Source: an uncultured bacterium | Lineage (GTDB): Bacteria > Bacillota > Clostridia > Oscillospirales > Acutalibacteraceae | Reading direction: 5' to 3' | DNA length: 35,581 nucleotides | Assembly (NCBI GenBank): GCA_905215055.1 | Contig: CAJMOH010000030.1 | Coordinates: 1-35,581 of the forward strand | Part shown: one piece after another, positions 1 through 7,614 of the stretch | Position numbering within the stretch: position 1 is the stretch's first letter | How the letters are laid out: every line of letters starts with the position of its first letter | Made by a program: the position numbers and the translations under genes | The notes under the pieces: generated by a model | Told to the model about the DNA's origin: nothing | What the model saw: only the letters and a program-made list of their open reading frames with translations | The model's database searches: none

Positions 1-53
1 TACTGACCCCTCTGGGGTCTGAGCAAACCACTAGTTTACTAGTGGTTTTGATT
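1..53 (-). repeat. Twin-hairpin repeat, left copy
   Basis: This copy matches the reverse complement of 35527-35581 without a mismatch over 53 bases. Read away from the nfo gene, it contains a first hairpin (AACCACTAGT, 2-base loop, ACTAGTGGTT) and a second (GACCCC, loop AGA, GGGGTC). The match begins inside the nfo stop codon, which covers 52-54. There is no T-run, so it is not a classical terminator. The matched length of about 55 may reflect an assembler word size, so the real element may extend beyond the contig. Confidence 0.9.
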
Positions 54-885
54 ATTCCCGATAGGCCTTTTTCATCATAGCGATCTCCTTGGCGTACCCC
101 GCCAAATCGTTGGGGGTCTCCAGGTAGAAAGGCAGCTCCCGCAACGCCGGGTGGTTGATAATCCGTTCCAGGGCATCCAGGCCCAGGGTACCTTCTCCCA
201 GCTTTTGGTGCCGGTCCTTGTGGCTGCCCAGGGGATTCATGGAGTCGTTGAGATGGACGGCCTTCAGCCGCCCCAGGCCAATGACCTTGTCAAACTCCTC
301 CAGCACCCCGTCCAGGTCGTTAACAATATCGTAGCCCCCGTCGGAGATGTGGCAGGTGTCCAGGCAGATCCCCAGCTTGTCTGTCAGCTCCACCCGGTCG
401 ATGATAGCCCGAAGCTCCTCAAAGCTGCGGCCCACCTCCGAGCCCTTGCCCGCCATGGTCTCCAGCAGCACTGTGGTGGAGAGCTCCGGGGTCAAAATGG
501 CGTTGAGGTGCTCCGCGATCAAGGCAATCCCCGTTTCGGCGCCCTGCTTCACATGGCTGCCGGGGTGGAAGTTGTACAGGCTCCCGGGAATGTTCTCCAG
601 CCGGGCCAGATCGTCCGCCATGGTCTCCCGGGCGAAGGTCCGCAAGCCCTCGTCGGCGGCGCAGGCGTTCAGCGTGTAGGGGGCGTGGGCCAGAATGGGG
701 AAGAGACCGTGCTCCTGGGCGAAGGCCCGATAGGCGGCCATATCCTCCAGATCCAGGGGCTTGGCCTTGCCGCCCCGGGGATTGCGGGTGAAGAACTGGA
801 AGGTGTTGGCCCCGATTTTCACGGCCTCTTTTCCCATGGCCAGATAGCCCTTGGAACTGGATAAGTGGCATCCGATTTTCAGCAT
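52..885 (-). CDS. nfo: Endonuclease IV (AP endonuclease)
   Basis: This is a zinc-dependent apurinic/apyrimidinic endonuclease of the TIM-barrel AP-endonuclease 2 family; it cuts DNA 5' of abasic sites in base-excision repair. The 277-residue product has the usual family length. It begins MLKIGCHLSSSKGY, and visible family motifs include LLETMAGKG (metal-binding Glu), LDTCHISDGGYD, VHLNDSMNPLGSHKDRH and the final FYLETP. The frame stays open to 1068, but the ATG at 883-885 has an AAAGGAG ribosome site 6-8 bases upstream and gives the conserved N-terminus. It overlaps the yjbR-like gene by 7 bases, so the two are probably co-transcribed and translationally coupled. Its stop codon lies inside the terminal repeat, so no ordinary terminator is visible. 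Confidence 0.95.
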   Translation of the reverse strand: MLKIGCHLSSSKGYLAMGKEAVKIGANTFQFFTRNPRGGKAKPLDLEDMAAYRAFAQEHGLFPILAHAPYTLNACAADEGLRTFARETMADDLARLENIPGSLYNFHPGSHVKQGAETGIALIAEHLNAILTPELSTTVLLETMAGKGSEVGRSFEELRAIIDRVELTDKLGICLDTCHISDGGYDIVNDLDGVLEEFDKVIGLGRLKAVHLNDSMNPLGSHKDRHQKLGEGTLGLDALERIINHPALRELPFYLETPNDLAGYAKEIAMMKKAYRE

Positions 886-1244
886 GAATGGTTCTCCTTT
901 CCTTTTGGCGCGGTAAGCCGCCAGCTTTCCGCCAGCATGTTCTGGATGTCCTCCGGAGGCACCGAGCCGTCTAACACAATGGTGTTCCAGTGGGCCTTGT
1001 TCATGTGATAGGCGGGCCGCACAGCAAGGTAGGTTTCCCGCCAGAAGTGGAGCCACTCCGGGCTGCACTTCACGTTGACCCAGATATGCCCCTCCCGCTC
1101 ATAGAGAAAGGCAAAGGCCTTTTTGTTTTGCCAGTGGCGCATCACGGTCCAGTTGTCATCGTGAAAGGGATAGTCCTCCCTCACCTCTGAGGAAAGCCCC
1201 TTGCAAAAGGCGATGACCGTCTCCCGCTTGGTCCAGTCGTCCAT
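879..1244 (-). CDS. YjbR/MmcQ family protein
   Basis: This 121-residue protein matches the YjbR/MmcQ family (CyaY-like fold, often called DNA-binding, true function unknown). Typical traits are an N-terminal helix followed by a YPF..DDNWTVMRH stretch, KKAFAFLYEREGHIWVNVKCSPEW, a FRETYLAVRPAYHMNKAHWNTI block and a terminal helix ending SWRLTAPK. Both the GTG at 1247 and the ATG at 1244 are possible starts; the ATG sits 7 bases after GGAG and is preferred. It lies between rlmD and nfo on the same strand and overlaps nfo. Pairing with DNA-repair genes fits, but does not prove, a DNA-related role. Confidence 0.85.
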   Translation of the reverse strand: MDDWTKRETVIAFCKGLSSEVREDYPFHDDNWTVMRHWQNKKAFAFLYEREGHIWVNVKCSPEWLHFWRETYLAVRPAYHMNKAHWNTIVLDGSVPPEDIQNMLAESWRLTAPKGKENHSC

Positions 1245-1286
1245 CACAAAGCTCCTTTCTCTTCCGGTTCTATAGCCCTTCTACGT

Positions 1287-2675
1287 TTATCTATCCCTAT
1301 TCTGTCCGGGATGTTCCAGCAGCGCCACCGTCTCCACATGGGCCGTTCCCGGGAACATATCCACTGGCGCAGCCTCCACGGGGGGATACCCCAGCTGGGC
1401 GAAGAGCTTCAAATCCCGGGCCAGGGTTGCCGGGTCGCAGGAGACGTACACAATCCTCTCCGGACCAAATTCCGCCGCCGTTCGCACCAGGTCCGGGGAG
1501 CAGCCCTTTCGGGGAGGGTCCAGCACAATGACGTCCGGGCGCTCGCCCCGGTCCGCCAGCATCCTCGCGGCTTCCGCCGCGTCCCCGCAGAAAAACTCCC
1601 CGTTTTCAATGTGGTTGACCGCCGCGTTTTGCCGGGCGTTTTCCACCGCCTCGGGGACAATCTCCACCCCGATCAGCCGCCGGGCCTGCCTTGCCATGGA
1701 AAGGCCGATGGTTCCCGCCCCGCAGTACAGGTCCAGCAAAAGCTCCTTTCCCGTGAGCTGGGCGTAGCGTCCCGCCAGCTCATACAGGCGCTGGGCCTGG
1801 GTGCGGTTGACCTGATAAAAGGACAGAGGGGAGAGCTGAAAGGTCAGCCCGCACAGAACGTCCTCAATGGTGTCAGATCCGTAAATGGTGCGGCAGCGTT
1901 TTCCCAGCGCCACGTTGGTCCGCTCCCGGTTGGAGTTGACCACCACGCTGGCAAGGCCGGGAACGGCCCTGTTCAACGCCTCCACCAGCTCCGCCTCGTG
2001 GTGCAGCCCATTGCCGTTGACCACCACACAGGCCAGGACCTGGCCTGTTTCCTCCCCTTTCCGCAGGTAGAGGCGGCGCATCCTTCCGGAATGGGTTGCC
2101 TCGTCGTACACGGGATCCCCGTAAGCGGCCGCCCACTCCCGAAAGGCGTCCATGGCCCGGTGAAACTCTTCCGGCTGCAGGCGGCAGCAAGAGCAGTCCA
2201 CAATCCGGTGGGAATTCACCGCATAAAAGCCCATAGCCAGGCTGCCGTCCTTTTTCGTCCCCAGGGGGAGCAGGGCCTTGTTCCGGTAGCCGTCCCGGGA
2301 GTTTCCGCCCAAAATGGGCCGCAGGGGAAGCTTGTCAAACCCGCCGATCCGCTGGAGAGCGTCCCGCACCCGGGCCTCCTTAATCCGCAGCTCCGCTTCA
2401 TAGGTGATGTGCCGGTAGCAACAGCCGCCGCATTGGGAAAAACAGGGGCAGTCTGGCTCTATCCGGTCCGGGGAAGGGGAGAGAAGCTCTTCCAGCTTGC
2501 CAAAGGCATAGCTTTTCGCCACCTTTACAATCCGCACCCTGGCCCGGTCTCCCGGTGCGGTGAGAGGTGTGAACACCGCCATTCCCTCCCAGTGGCCCAC
2601 TCCCGCTCCCTGGGCCGTCATACCGGTGATTTCCAATTCCACAAGGTCATTTTTACGCATCACTGTCAAAGCCAT
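1287..2675 (-). CDS. rlmD: 23S rRNA (uracil-5-)-methyltransferase, RlmD/RumA family
   Basis: This is a SAM-dependent RNA uracil-C5 methyltransferase; in this family the Gram-positive members methylate one or two uridines of 23S rRNA. The 462-residue product has an N-terminal TRAM domain (about 8-62) and a cysteine cluster for a [4Fe-4S] centre (C76, C78, C82, C85, with a further C162 region). These are followed by the SAM-binding loop LDLYCGAGTIG (315-325), the motif DPPRKGC (386-392) and the catalytic Cys413 in VSCDP. The frame is open to 2711, but the promoter at 2702-2730 places the transcript start near 2695, so the ATG at 2675 after AAAGGA is chosen. The spacing from that ribosome site is short. 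Which uridine is modified cannot be told from sequence. Confidence 0.9.
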   Translation of the reverse strand: MALTVMRKNDLVELEITGMTAQGAGVGHWEGMAVFTPLTAPGDRARVRIVKVAKSYAFGKLEELLSPSPDRIEPDCPCFSQCGGCCYRHITYEAELRIKEARVRDALQRIGGFDKLPLRPILGGNSRDGYRNKALLPLGTKKDGSLAMGFYAVNSHRIVDCSCCRLQPEEFHRAMDAFREWAAAYGDPVYDEATHSGRMRRLYLRKGEETGQVLACVVVNGNGLHHEAELVEALNRAVPGLASVVVNSNRERTNVALGKRCRTIYGSDTIEDVLCGLTFQLSPLSFYQVNRTQAQRLYELAGRYAQLTGKELLLDLYCGAGTIGLSMARQARRLIGVEIVPEAVENARQNAAVNHIENGEFFCGDAAEAARMLADRGERPDVIVLDPPRKGCSPDLVRTAAEFGPERIVYVSCDPATLARDLKLFAQLGYPPVEAAPVDMFPGTAHVETVALLEHPGQNRDR

Positions 2676-2701
2676 CGTTCCTTTACAAGAAGCTGTCCTT
2701 G

Positions 2702-2730
2702 ATTGTAGCACAAAACCTCCGCGAACTCAA
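2702..2730 (-). promoter_or_regulatory. Sigma-A promoter for rlmD
   Basis: On the minus strand, TTGAGT is followed after 17 bases by TACAAT, preceded by TGC (extended -10). The predicted transcript starts near 2695, about 20 bases before the chosen rlmD start codon. This rules out the longer reading of rlmD. Confidence 0.75.
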
Positions 2731-2830
2731 GCGCGGCGCGGGTTTGGGGTGTTTTTGTTGGATAAATTTTATAAAAAGGAGTTTTCCTTAAAAAAGCCCT
2801 TGTGAAAAAAAGAGATTCTCCGTGAAACGG

Positions 2831-2859
2831 TTGACAACAATCGTTTGCGTGGCTATAAT
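2831..2859 (+). promoter_or_regulatory. Consensus sigma-A promoter with no gene downstream
   Basis: TTGACA at 2831-2836 and TATAAT at 2854-2859 are both perfect consensus hexamers with the ideal 17-base spacer. The next gene on this strand begins beyond 5360, and a strong terminator follows about 70 bases after the expected start near 2866. The promoter therefore appears to serve a short untranslated RNA. Confidence 0.88.
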
Positions 2860-2865
2860 ATAGCT

Positions 2866-2966
2866 GTAATCAAGAGTACAAGCCTAGCGGCTTAACGCCG
2901 CACTTTTCAATACAACTCCTCCCCAAAAGAAGGAAAAGGACCGGATTACCGGTCCTTTTCCTTTTT
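2866..2966 (+). ncRNA. Candidate small regulatory RNA, about 100 nt, C-rich
   Basis: The stretch between the consensus promoter and the terminator has no start codon. Two alternative 5' hairpins overlap: AAGCC/GGCTT (2880-2893) and GCGGC/GCCGC (2887-2901). A probably unpaired segment follows, with CTCCTCCCC at 2916-2924, complementary in character to Shine-Dalgarno sites. It ends in a 13-bp terminator stem. This layout (own promoter, hairpin, unpaired C-rich patch, terminator) resembles C-rich Firmicute sRNAs such as RsaE/RoxS. I do not recognise the family itself, and it does not look like SRP RNA, 6S RNA or tmRNA. Expression and boundaries are inferred. Confidence 0.6.
2927..2966. terminator. 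Strong bidirectional intrinsic terminator
   Basis: The perfect 13-bp stem GGAAAAGGACCGG / CCGGTCCTTTTCC (2932-2944 and 2949-2961) with loop ATTA is followed by TTTTT on the plus strand and by a T-rich run on the minus strand. It can end the candidate small RNA from the left and the alcohol dehydrogenase transcript from the right. Confidence 0.9.
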
Positions 2967-3039
2967 CTCAGTGTTTTTGTGAAACAGAGTAATAATATTT
3001 CTCAATTCGAAAAGCTCCGACAGGAAGCCGCCCGCTTCC

Positions 3040-4221
3040 TCAGCAGCCCTTAGCCATGTGGTAAATGGCCCGAATGTCCTCCTGCCGTAGAATTTTGAAC
3101 AGGCCGATGGTCCGCCCGCCAAAACAGCACTTTTCCGCCAGGGTGTCAATCTGCTCCTCGGTGAGATCGCAGCCCAGCTGGTGGATGTTCACCGGCATGC
3201 CGATAGACCGGTAAAACTCTTCCATGGCCTCAATGCCCCGGAGGGCCGCGGTCTTGGGGCCTCCGTCCAGGGGGATTTGGAAAATGGCGTGGGCAAACTG
3301 GGCAAAGCGTTCCGGTTTTTCCTCATACACATACCTGGCCCAGCTGCCCCATACAGCGGCTAACCCGGCGCCGTGGGCCACGTCGAACATGCCGCCCAGC
3401 TCATGCTCCAGCTGGTGGCAGGCCCAGTCCCCTTTGGGACCGCCGCAGTTCATCAGCCCATTGTGGGCCAGGGAGCTGGCCCACATAATCTCTGCCCGGG
3501 CCTTGTAGTTTTCCGGTTCCGCCAAGGCGATGGGGGCGTTTTTCATCACGGTGCGGATCAGTGCCTCCGCCATGCCGTCCGTGAGAGCCAGGGTGTCCTC
3601 TTGGACAAAGTACCGCTCCATCACATGCATCATAATATCCGTGGCGCCGCAGGCCGTCTGATAGGCAGGTAGGGTGTAGGTCAGCTCCGGGTTCATCACC
3701 GCGAACCTGCACCGGCACAGGTCAGAGTTGTACCCCCGCTTGATGCCGCCCTCCTCCTTGGTAATTACGCTGGAGTCGCTCATCTCGCTGCCGGCCGCGG
3801 CAATGGTCAGCACCGCACCGATGGGAGCGCAGCCAGCGGCGGTATGCTTGCGGTCGTAAAGATCCCACACGTCAAAGTCGTTGGCCAGGCCGTAGCCAAT
3901 GGCCTTGGCCGAATCAATGACGCTGCCGCCGCCCACGGGCAGCAGGAAATCCACCCCTTCCTTCCGGCACAGCTCAATGCCCTCGTACACCAAGGACAGC
4001 CGGGGATTGGGCTTTACCCCGCCCAGGGATACATAGGGAATGCCTGCCTTGTCCAAGGAGGCGTACACCCGGTCCAGCAGGCCGCTTTTTTTGGCGCTCT
4101 GCCCGCCAAAATGGACCAGCACCTTGGTGGCTCCCTGCTCCTTGCAGAGCTGCCCCACTTGATTTTCCACGCCCTTGCCAAAGACCACCTTGGTGGGCGC
4201 CTGGAATGTAAAGTCGTTCAT
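3040..4221 (-). CDS. Iron-containing alcohol dehydrogenase (butanol dehydrogenase type)
   Basis: This 393-residue group III alcohol dehydrogenase probably reduces a short-chain aldehyde or ketone with NAD(P)H during fermentation. Evidence includes the nucleotide-binding GGGSVIDSAKAIG near residues 98-110 and the metal-binding set around GATDIMMH, CHQLEHELGG and DVAHGAGLA. The length is also that of the BdhA/YugJ/YqhD branch. The ATG at 4221 follows AAAGGA by about 10 bases. The gene lies 61 bases after the hydroxyacid dehydrogenase on the same strand, so both may share the promoter at 5256-5284, and it ends at the bidirectional terminator. Substrate and NADH/NADPH preference cannot be told from sequence. 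Confidence 0.9.
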   Translation of the reverse strand: MNDFTFQAPTKVVFGKGVENQVGQLCKEQGATKVLVHFGGQSAKKSGLLDRVYASLDKAGIPYVSLGGVKPNPRLSLVYEGIELCRKEGVDFLLPVGGGSVIDSAKAIGYGLANDFDVWDLYDRKHTAAGCAPIGAVLTIAAAGSEMSDSSVITKEEGGIKRGYNSDLCRCRFAVMNPELTYTLPAYQTACGATDIMMHVMERYFVQEDTLALTDGMAEALIRTVMKNAPIALAEPENYKARAEIMWASSLAHNGLMNCGGPKGDWACHQLEHELGGMFDVAHGAGLAAVWGSWARYVYEEKPERFAQFAHAIFQIPLDGGPKTAALRGIEAMEEFYRSIGMPVNIHQLGCDLTEEQIDTLAEKCCFGGRTIGLFKILRQEDIRAIYHMAKGC

Positions 4222-4282
4222 TGCATGTTCATCCTTTCCGTTGTAAGCTCCTTCAGCGCTGGAGAGCGCCGGTTTTCTGGCT

Positions 4283-5233
4283 CTAGCTGACCACGTTCTG
4301 TGGGGTTCCCTCCTGAAAGCTGCGGAGGTTGCCGGCCACGGTGTGGATCAGCCGCGCTCGTGCCTCCTGAGTGGACCAGGCCACATGAGGCGTGATGACG
4401 CAGTTTTTGACCCCCAGCAGGGGGTGGTCCGGAGGAGGCGGCTCCTGGGTGAGCACGTCCAGCCCTGCTCCCGCCAGTCTGCCTTGCCGCAGGGCCTGGG
4501 CCAAAGCTGCCTCATCCAGCAGCCCGCCCCGGGCGGTATTGATGAGAAACGCTGTGGGCTTCATCAAGCCAAGGAGCTTTTCGTCCACCAGTCCCTGGGT
4601 TGCCTTTGTCAGCGGACAGTGCAGAGACACCACGTCGCTTTCCCGAAACAGGGTTTCCAGCTCCACCCAGCGGCACCCCTCCGGCGCGGGACGCCGGGTT
4701 CTGCTGCACAGAAGAACCTCCATCCCCAGGGCAAGGCCCAGCTGGGCCATCCGGCGGCCTGTGCTGCCATAGCCCAAAATTCCCAGGCGTTTTCCCGCCA
4801 GCTCCACCAAGGCCAGGCTTTGATGGCTTTCCGCCACAGCCTGCTCCCAGCGGCCCTCCCGCACCAAGCAGCTGGAGCGTTCCACTTTGTTGCACAGGCA
4901 CAGCAGCAGGGAAAGGGCGTGCTGGGCCACAGCCGCTTCGCAGTAGTGGGGTACATTGCAAACCGTGACGCCGTATTCCCTGGCGGCCCTCACGTCAATG
5001 GTGTTGTAGCCGGTGGCCAGGGTTCCCACATACCGCAGGTCCGGCAGCTGGGAAAATTCCTCCCGGCCCAGGACAACCCGGTTAAGGATGGCCGCCTGAG
5101 CGCTTCGAAGCCGTTCCAGCACCAGGCTGGAGGGCGTTTCGCTGTAAACCGTCAGCTGGCCCAGTTGTTCTAAAGGCTCCCAGGACAGGTCCCCCGGGTT
5201 GGTGGTGCCGCCGTCAAGAACCACAATACGCAA
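4283..5233 (-). CDS. D-isomer 2-hydroxyacid dehydrogenase (glycerate dehydrogenase-like)
   Basis: This NAD(P)H-dependent dehydrogenase interconverts a 2-oxoacid and a D-2-hydroxyacid; hydroxypyruvate/glycerate is a plausible substrate pair. The 316-residue protein shows the Rossmann motif GILGYGSTGRR and the catalytic Arg in INTARGG. The Glu in DVLTQEP and the His in ITPHVAWST complete the triad. The frame is open to 5320, but a perfect AAAGGAGGAG site sits 7 bases before a TTG at 5231-5233, and the transcript should start near 5249. TTG is therefore taken as the start codon. It is about 210 residues shorter than long-form SerA and lacks an ACT domain, unlike the SerA at 15641. The alcohol dehydrogenase lies downstream on the same strand. 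Confidence 0.88.
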   Translation of the reverse strand: MRIVVLDGGTTNPGDLSWEPLEQLGQLTVYSETPSSLVLERLRSAQAAILNRVVLGREEFSQLPDLRYVGTLATGYNTIDVRAAREYGVTVCNVPHYCEAAVAQHALSLLLCLCNKVERSSCLVREGRWEQAVAESHQSLALVELAGKRLGILGYGSTGRRMAQLGLALGMEVLLCSRTRRPAPEGCRWVELETLFRESDVVSLHCPLTKATQGLVDEKLLGLMKPTAFLINTARGGLLDEAALAQALRQGRLAGAGLDVLTQEPPPPDHPLLGVKNCVITPHVAWSTQEARARLIHTVAGNLRSFQEGTPQNVVS

Positions 5234-5255
5234 CGCAACTCCTCCTTTCTCCCGC

Positions 5256-5284
5256 ATTATACAACCCAAAGGACTTGTTTGCAA
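5256..5284 (-). promoter_or_regulatory. Sigma-A promoter for the hydroxyacid dehydrogenase
   Basis: On the minus strand, TTGCAA is followed after 17 bases by a perfect TATAAT. The predicted start near 5249 leaves a leader of only about 16 bases before the TTG start codon, most of it ribosome-binding site. It diverges from the plus promoter at 5312-5340. Confidence 0.8.
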
Positions 5285-5304
5285 CCGGTATGGGCCTGAA
5301 AGCT

Positions 5305-5326
5305 TCCCTGCTTGTTCCAACAGGGA
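5305..5326. promoter_or_regulatory. Inverted repeat between divergent promoters
   Basis: TCCCTG (5305-5310) and CAGGGA (5321-5326) form an inverted repeat. It overlaps the -35 box of the plus promoter and sits about 20 bases behind the -35 box of the minus promoter. It could be an operator for a dimeric regulator controlling both directions; no regulator gene is adjacent. Confidence 0.4.
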
Positions 5327-5340
5327 GGCTGTGCTACAAT
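5312..5340 (+). promoter_or_regulatory. Extended -10 promoter for the small membrane protein
   Basis: TTGTTC at 5312-5317 and TACAAT at 5335-5340 are 17 bases apart, with TGC directly before the -10. The -35 is weak and overlaps the inverted repeat at 5305-5326. Confidence 0.6.
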
Positions 5341-5367
5341 AGAAGCCACAGGCAGGAGGTGCTTGTC

Positions 5368-5727
5368 ATGCCGTCTTTTTACTATGCCGTCGCCGCCGTC
5401 ACATGGATCAGCGCCGTGCTGGGGCTGGTTTATGCCCTGTGGGCGGTGAGGAAATCCAGCGGCCCTGCCCGAACCAGCGCCCTGTGCATCCTTGCCCGCG
5501 GCCTGGCCTTAACGGTCCTGGCCGGCGCGCCTTTCGTGTACGGCTCGCCAGCGCTTTTGATGGCGGTCACGGGAGCCATGCTGCTGGTCCAGGGCGGGGA
5601 TGCCCTGATTGGACTGGCCGGGAAGAGCCTTCCCAGAGCCTTAGGGCCGCTTTTGATGGCGGCTTTGCACGGAGCGGGCTTGGCGCTTCTGGGGCTTTTC
5701 CAGCAGGGCGCCGTTCTCGCTTTATGA
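5368..5727 (+). CDS. Small integral membrane protein, unknown function
   Basis: The 119-residue product is strongly hydrophobic, with about four membrane-spanning segments (near residues 5-27, 36-55, 58-82 and 92-116). A basic loop (RKSSGPAR) follows the first. I recognise no catalytic motif; the layout is that of small DoxX/DUF4267-like membrane proteins, but I cannot assign a family. The ATG at 5368 has GGAGG 8 bases upstream and follows the promoter at 5312-5340, so the longer open frame to 5275 is not used. It is followed by its own spacer with a new promoter for the ABC exporter, so it is probably a single-gene unit. Confidence 0.75.
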   Translation: MPSFYYAVAAVTWISAVLGLVYALWAVRKSSGPARTSALCILARGLALTVLAGAPFVYGSPALLMAVTGAMLLVQGGDALIGLAGKSLPRALGPLLMAALHGAGLALLGLFQQGAVLAL

Positions 5728-5746
5728 AGCAGCTCCCTACGGGGGC

Positions 5747-5775
5747 TTGATTCTGAGCGTAGTTTGTGGCATAAT
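5747..5775 (+). promoter_or_regulatory. Extended -10 promoter for the ABC exporter operon
   Basis: TTGATT at 5747-5752 and CATAAT at 5770-5775 are 17 bases apart, with TGG directly before the -10. It precedes the GTG start at 5815 and may drive the exporter, murD and rnr. Confidence 0.7.
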
Positions 5776-5814
5776 GCAAGATGGAGTTTTTTCGAAATGA
5801 GTTGAGGTGGAAAT

Positions 5815-7596
5815 GTGGAACGTGTAAAGACAAAGAAATCAAAGGGGCTGGTACGCCGGTTCATCCCCTACTTCAAGAAGTACAAGGCCGTGCTGTTTTT
5901 TGACCTGTTTTGCGCGGCTCTGACCACGGTGTGCGAGCTGGTGCTGCCCATGCTGGTGCGGTATGTCACCAACGCGGGCATCAACGATTTGGCCTCTCTG
6001 ACAGTGGAGGTCATTTTGAAGATCGGCGCGCTGTACCTGTTTTTGCGGCTGGTGGACGCAGCGGCCAACTTTTTCATGGCCTCCATCGGCCACATTATGG
6101 GCACCAAGATTGAAACAGATATGCGCACCGCCATGTTCGACCATCTGCAAAAGCTGTCCTTCAACTACTTTGACAACACCAAGGTGGGCCAGATTATGAC
6201 CCGCATCACCACGGACCTGTTTGACGTGACGGAGTTCGCCCACCATTGCCCGGAGGAATTCTTCATCGCCGGTATCAAGATTATCGGCTCCTTCATTATC
6301 CTGTGCGGCATCAACGTGTGGCTGACCCTGATTATGTTCACCATTGTGCCCTTTATCATCATCGCGGCCATTTACTTTAACAACCGGATGAAGGAGCAGT
6401 TCCGCCGCCAGCGCGTTCAGCTGGGCGAGATCAACGCTCAGGTGGAGGACAGCCTGCTGGGTGTGCGTGTGGTAAAGTCCTTTGCCAACGAGGAGCTGGA
6501 GAAGCAGAAGTTTGAGAAGGGCAACCAGATCTTCTACAATGTCAAGCGTCACCGCTACTTCTACATGGGCGGCTTTGAGGCCTCCAACCGGCTGTTCGAC
6601 GGCCTGATGAACCTGGTGGTGCTGGTGGCCGGCGCTCTGTTTATGATCCACGGGCAGATCCAGCCCGCCGACTTGGTGGCCTATATGCTGTACATTGGCA
6701 CGCTGATCACCTCCATCCGGCGGCTGGTGCAGTTCGCGGAGCAGTTCCAGCAGGGCATGACCGGTGTGGAGCGCTTTTTCCAGGTGATGGACGCCGATGT
6801 GGAGATCTTTGACGAGCCGGGCGCCAAGCCCCTTCAGGTCTCGAAAGGGGAGGTCACCTTTGAAAACGTCAGCTTCAGCTATGCCGACGACGGCAAGCAG
6901 GTGCTGTCCCACATCAATCTCCATGTGAAGCCCGGGGAGAACGTGGCCCTGGTAGGACCTTCCGGCGGCGGCAAAACCACCCTGTGCAACCTGATCCCCC
7001 GTTTTTACGATGTGGACGAGGGCCGCATCCTCATCGACGGGCAAAATATTCACGACGTGACACTGAAGTCCCTGCGGGACCAGATCGGCTTTGTCCAGCA
7101 GGACGTGTACCTGTTCTCCGGCACGGTGTTTGAAAATATTCAGTACGGCAGGCCCGGGGCCACCAAGGAGGAGGTCATCGAGGCCGCCAAGCGGGCCGGC
7201 GCTCACGACTTTATCCTGGAGCTGCAAAACGGCTACGACACCTTTGTGGGCGAGCGGGGCGTCAAGCTCTCTGGTGGGCAGAAGCAGCGCATCAGCATTG
7301 CCCGTGCCTTTTTGAAGAACCCGCCCATCATGATTCTGGATGAGGCTACCTCCGCCCTGGACAACGAAAGCGAAAAGCTGGTCCAGGCCTCCTTGGAGAA
7401 GCTGGCCAAGGGCCGCACCACCTTCACCATTGCCCACCGGCTGACCACCATCAAAAACGCCACGGTGATTTTGGTTCTCACCCACAACGGCATTGAGGAG
7501 AAGGGAACCCATCAGGAGCTGATGGCCAAGCGGGGCATTTATTACCATCTGTACAGCAGCTATGCCGACGACAATACATTGGAAACCAACTCCTGA
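5815..7596 (+). CDS. ABC exporter half-transporter (fused membrane and ATPase domains)
   Basis: This 593-residue type IV exporter has an ABC membrane domain with about six helices (residues 25-310), followed by a nucleotide-binding domain. The ATPase motifs are all intact: Walker A GPSGGGKTT near 381, Q-loop QQD, signature KLSGGQKQR, Walker B IMILDEATSALD and H-loop IAHR. It would work as a homodimer, or with a partner not in this window, exporting a lipid, peptide or drug; the substrate is not predictable. The start is GTG at 5815 after GAGGTGG; the ATG two bases earlier is out of frame. murD follows 18 bases after its stop, suggesting an envelope-linked operon. Confidence 0.92.
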   Translation: MERVKTKKSKGLVRRFIPYFKKYKAVLFFDLFCAALTTVCELVLPMLVRYVTNAGINDLASLTVEVILKIGALYLFLRLVDAAANFFMASIGHIMGTKIETDMRTAMFDHLQKLSFNYFDNTKVGQIMTRITTDLFDVTEFAHHCPEEFFIAGIKIIGSFIILCGINVWLTLIMFTIVPFIIIAAIYFNNRMKEQFRRQRVQLGEINAQVEDSLLGVRVVKSFANEELEKQKFEKGNQIFYNVKRHRYFYMGGFEASNRLFDGLMNLVVLVAGALFMIHGQIQPADLVAYMLYIGTLITSIRRLVQFAEQFQQGMTGVERFFQVMDADVEIFDEPGAKPLQVSKGEVTFENVSFSYADDGKQVLSHINLHVKPGENVALVGPSGGGKTTLCNLIPRFYDVDEGRILIDGQNIHDVTLKSLRDQIGFVQQDVYLFSGTVFENIQYGRPGATKEEVIEAAKRAGAHDFILELQNGYDTFVGERGVKLSGGQKQRISIARAFLKNPPIMILDEATSALDNESEKLVQASLEKLAKGRTTFTIAHRLTTIKNATVILVLTHNGIEEKGTHQELMAKRGIYYHLYSSYADDNTLETNS

Positions 7597-7614
7597 GGAG
7601 TGGGAGGGGAGATT

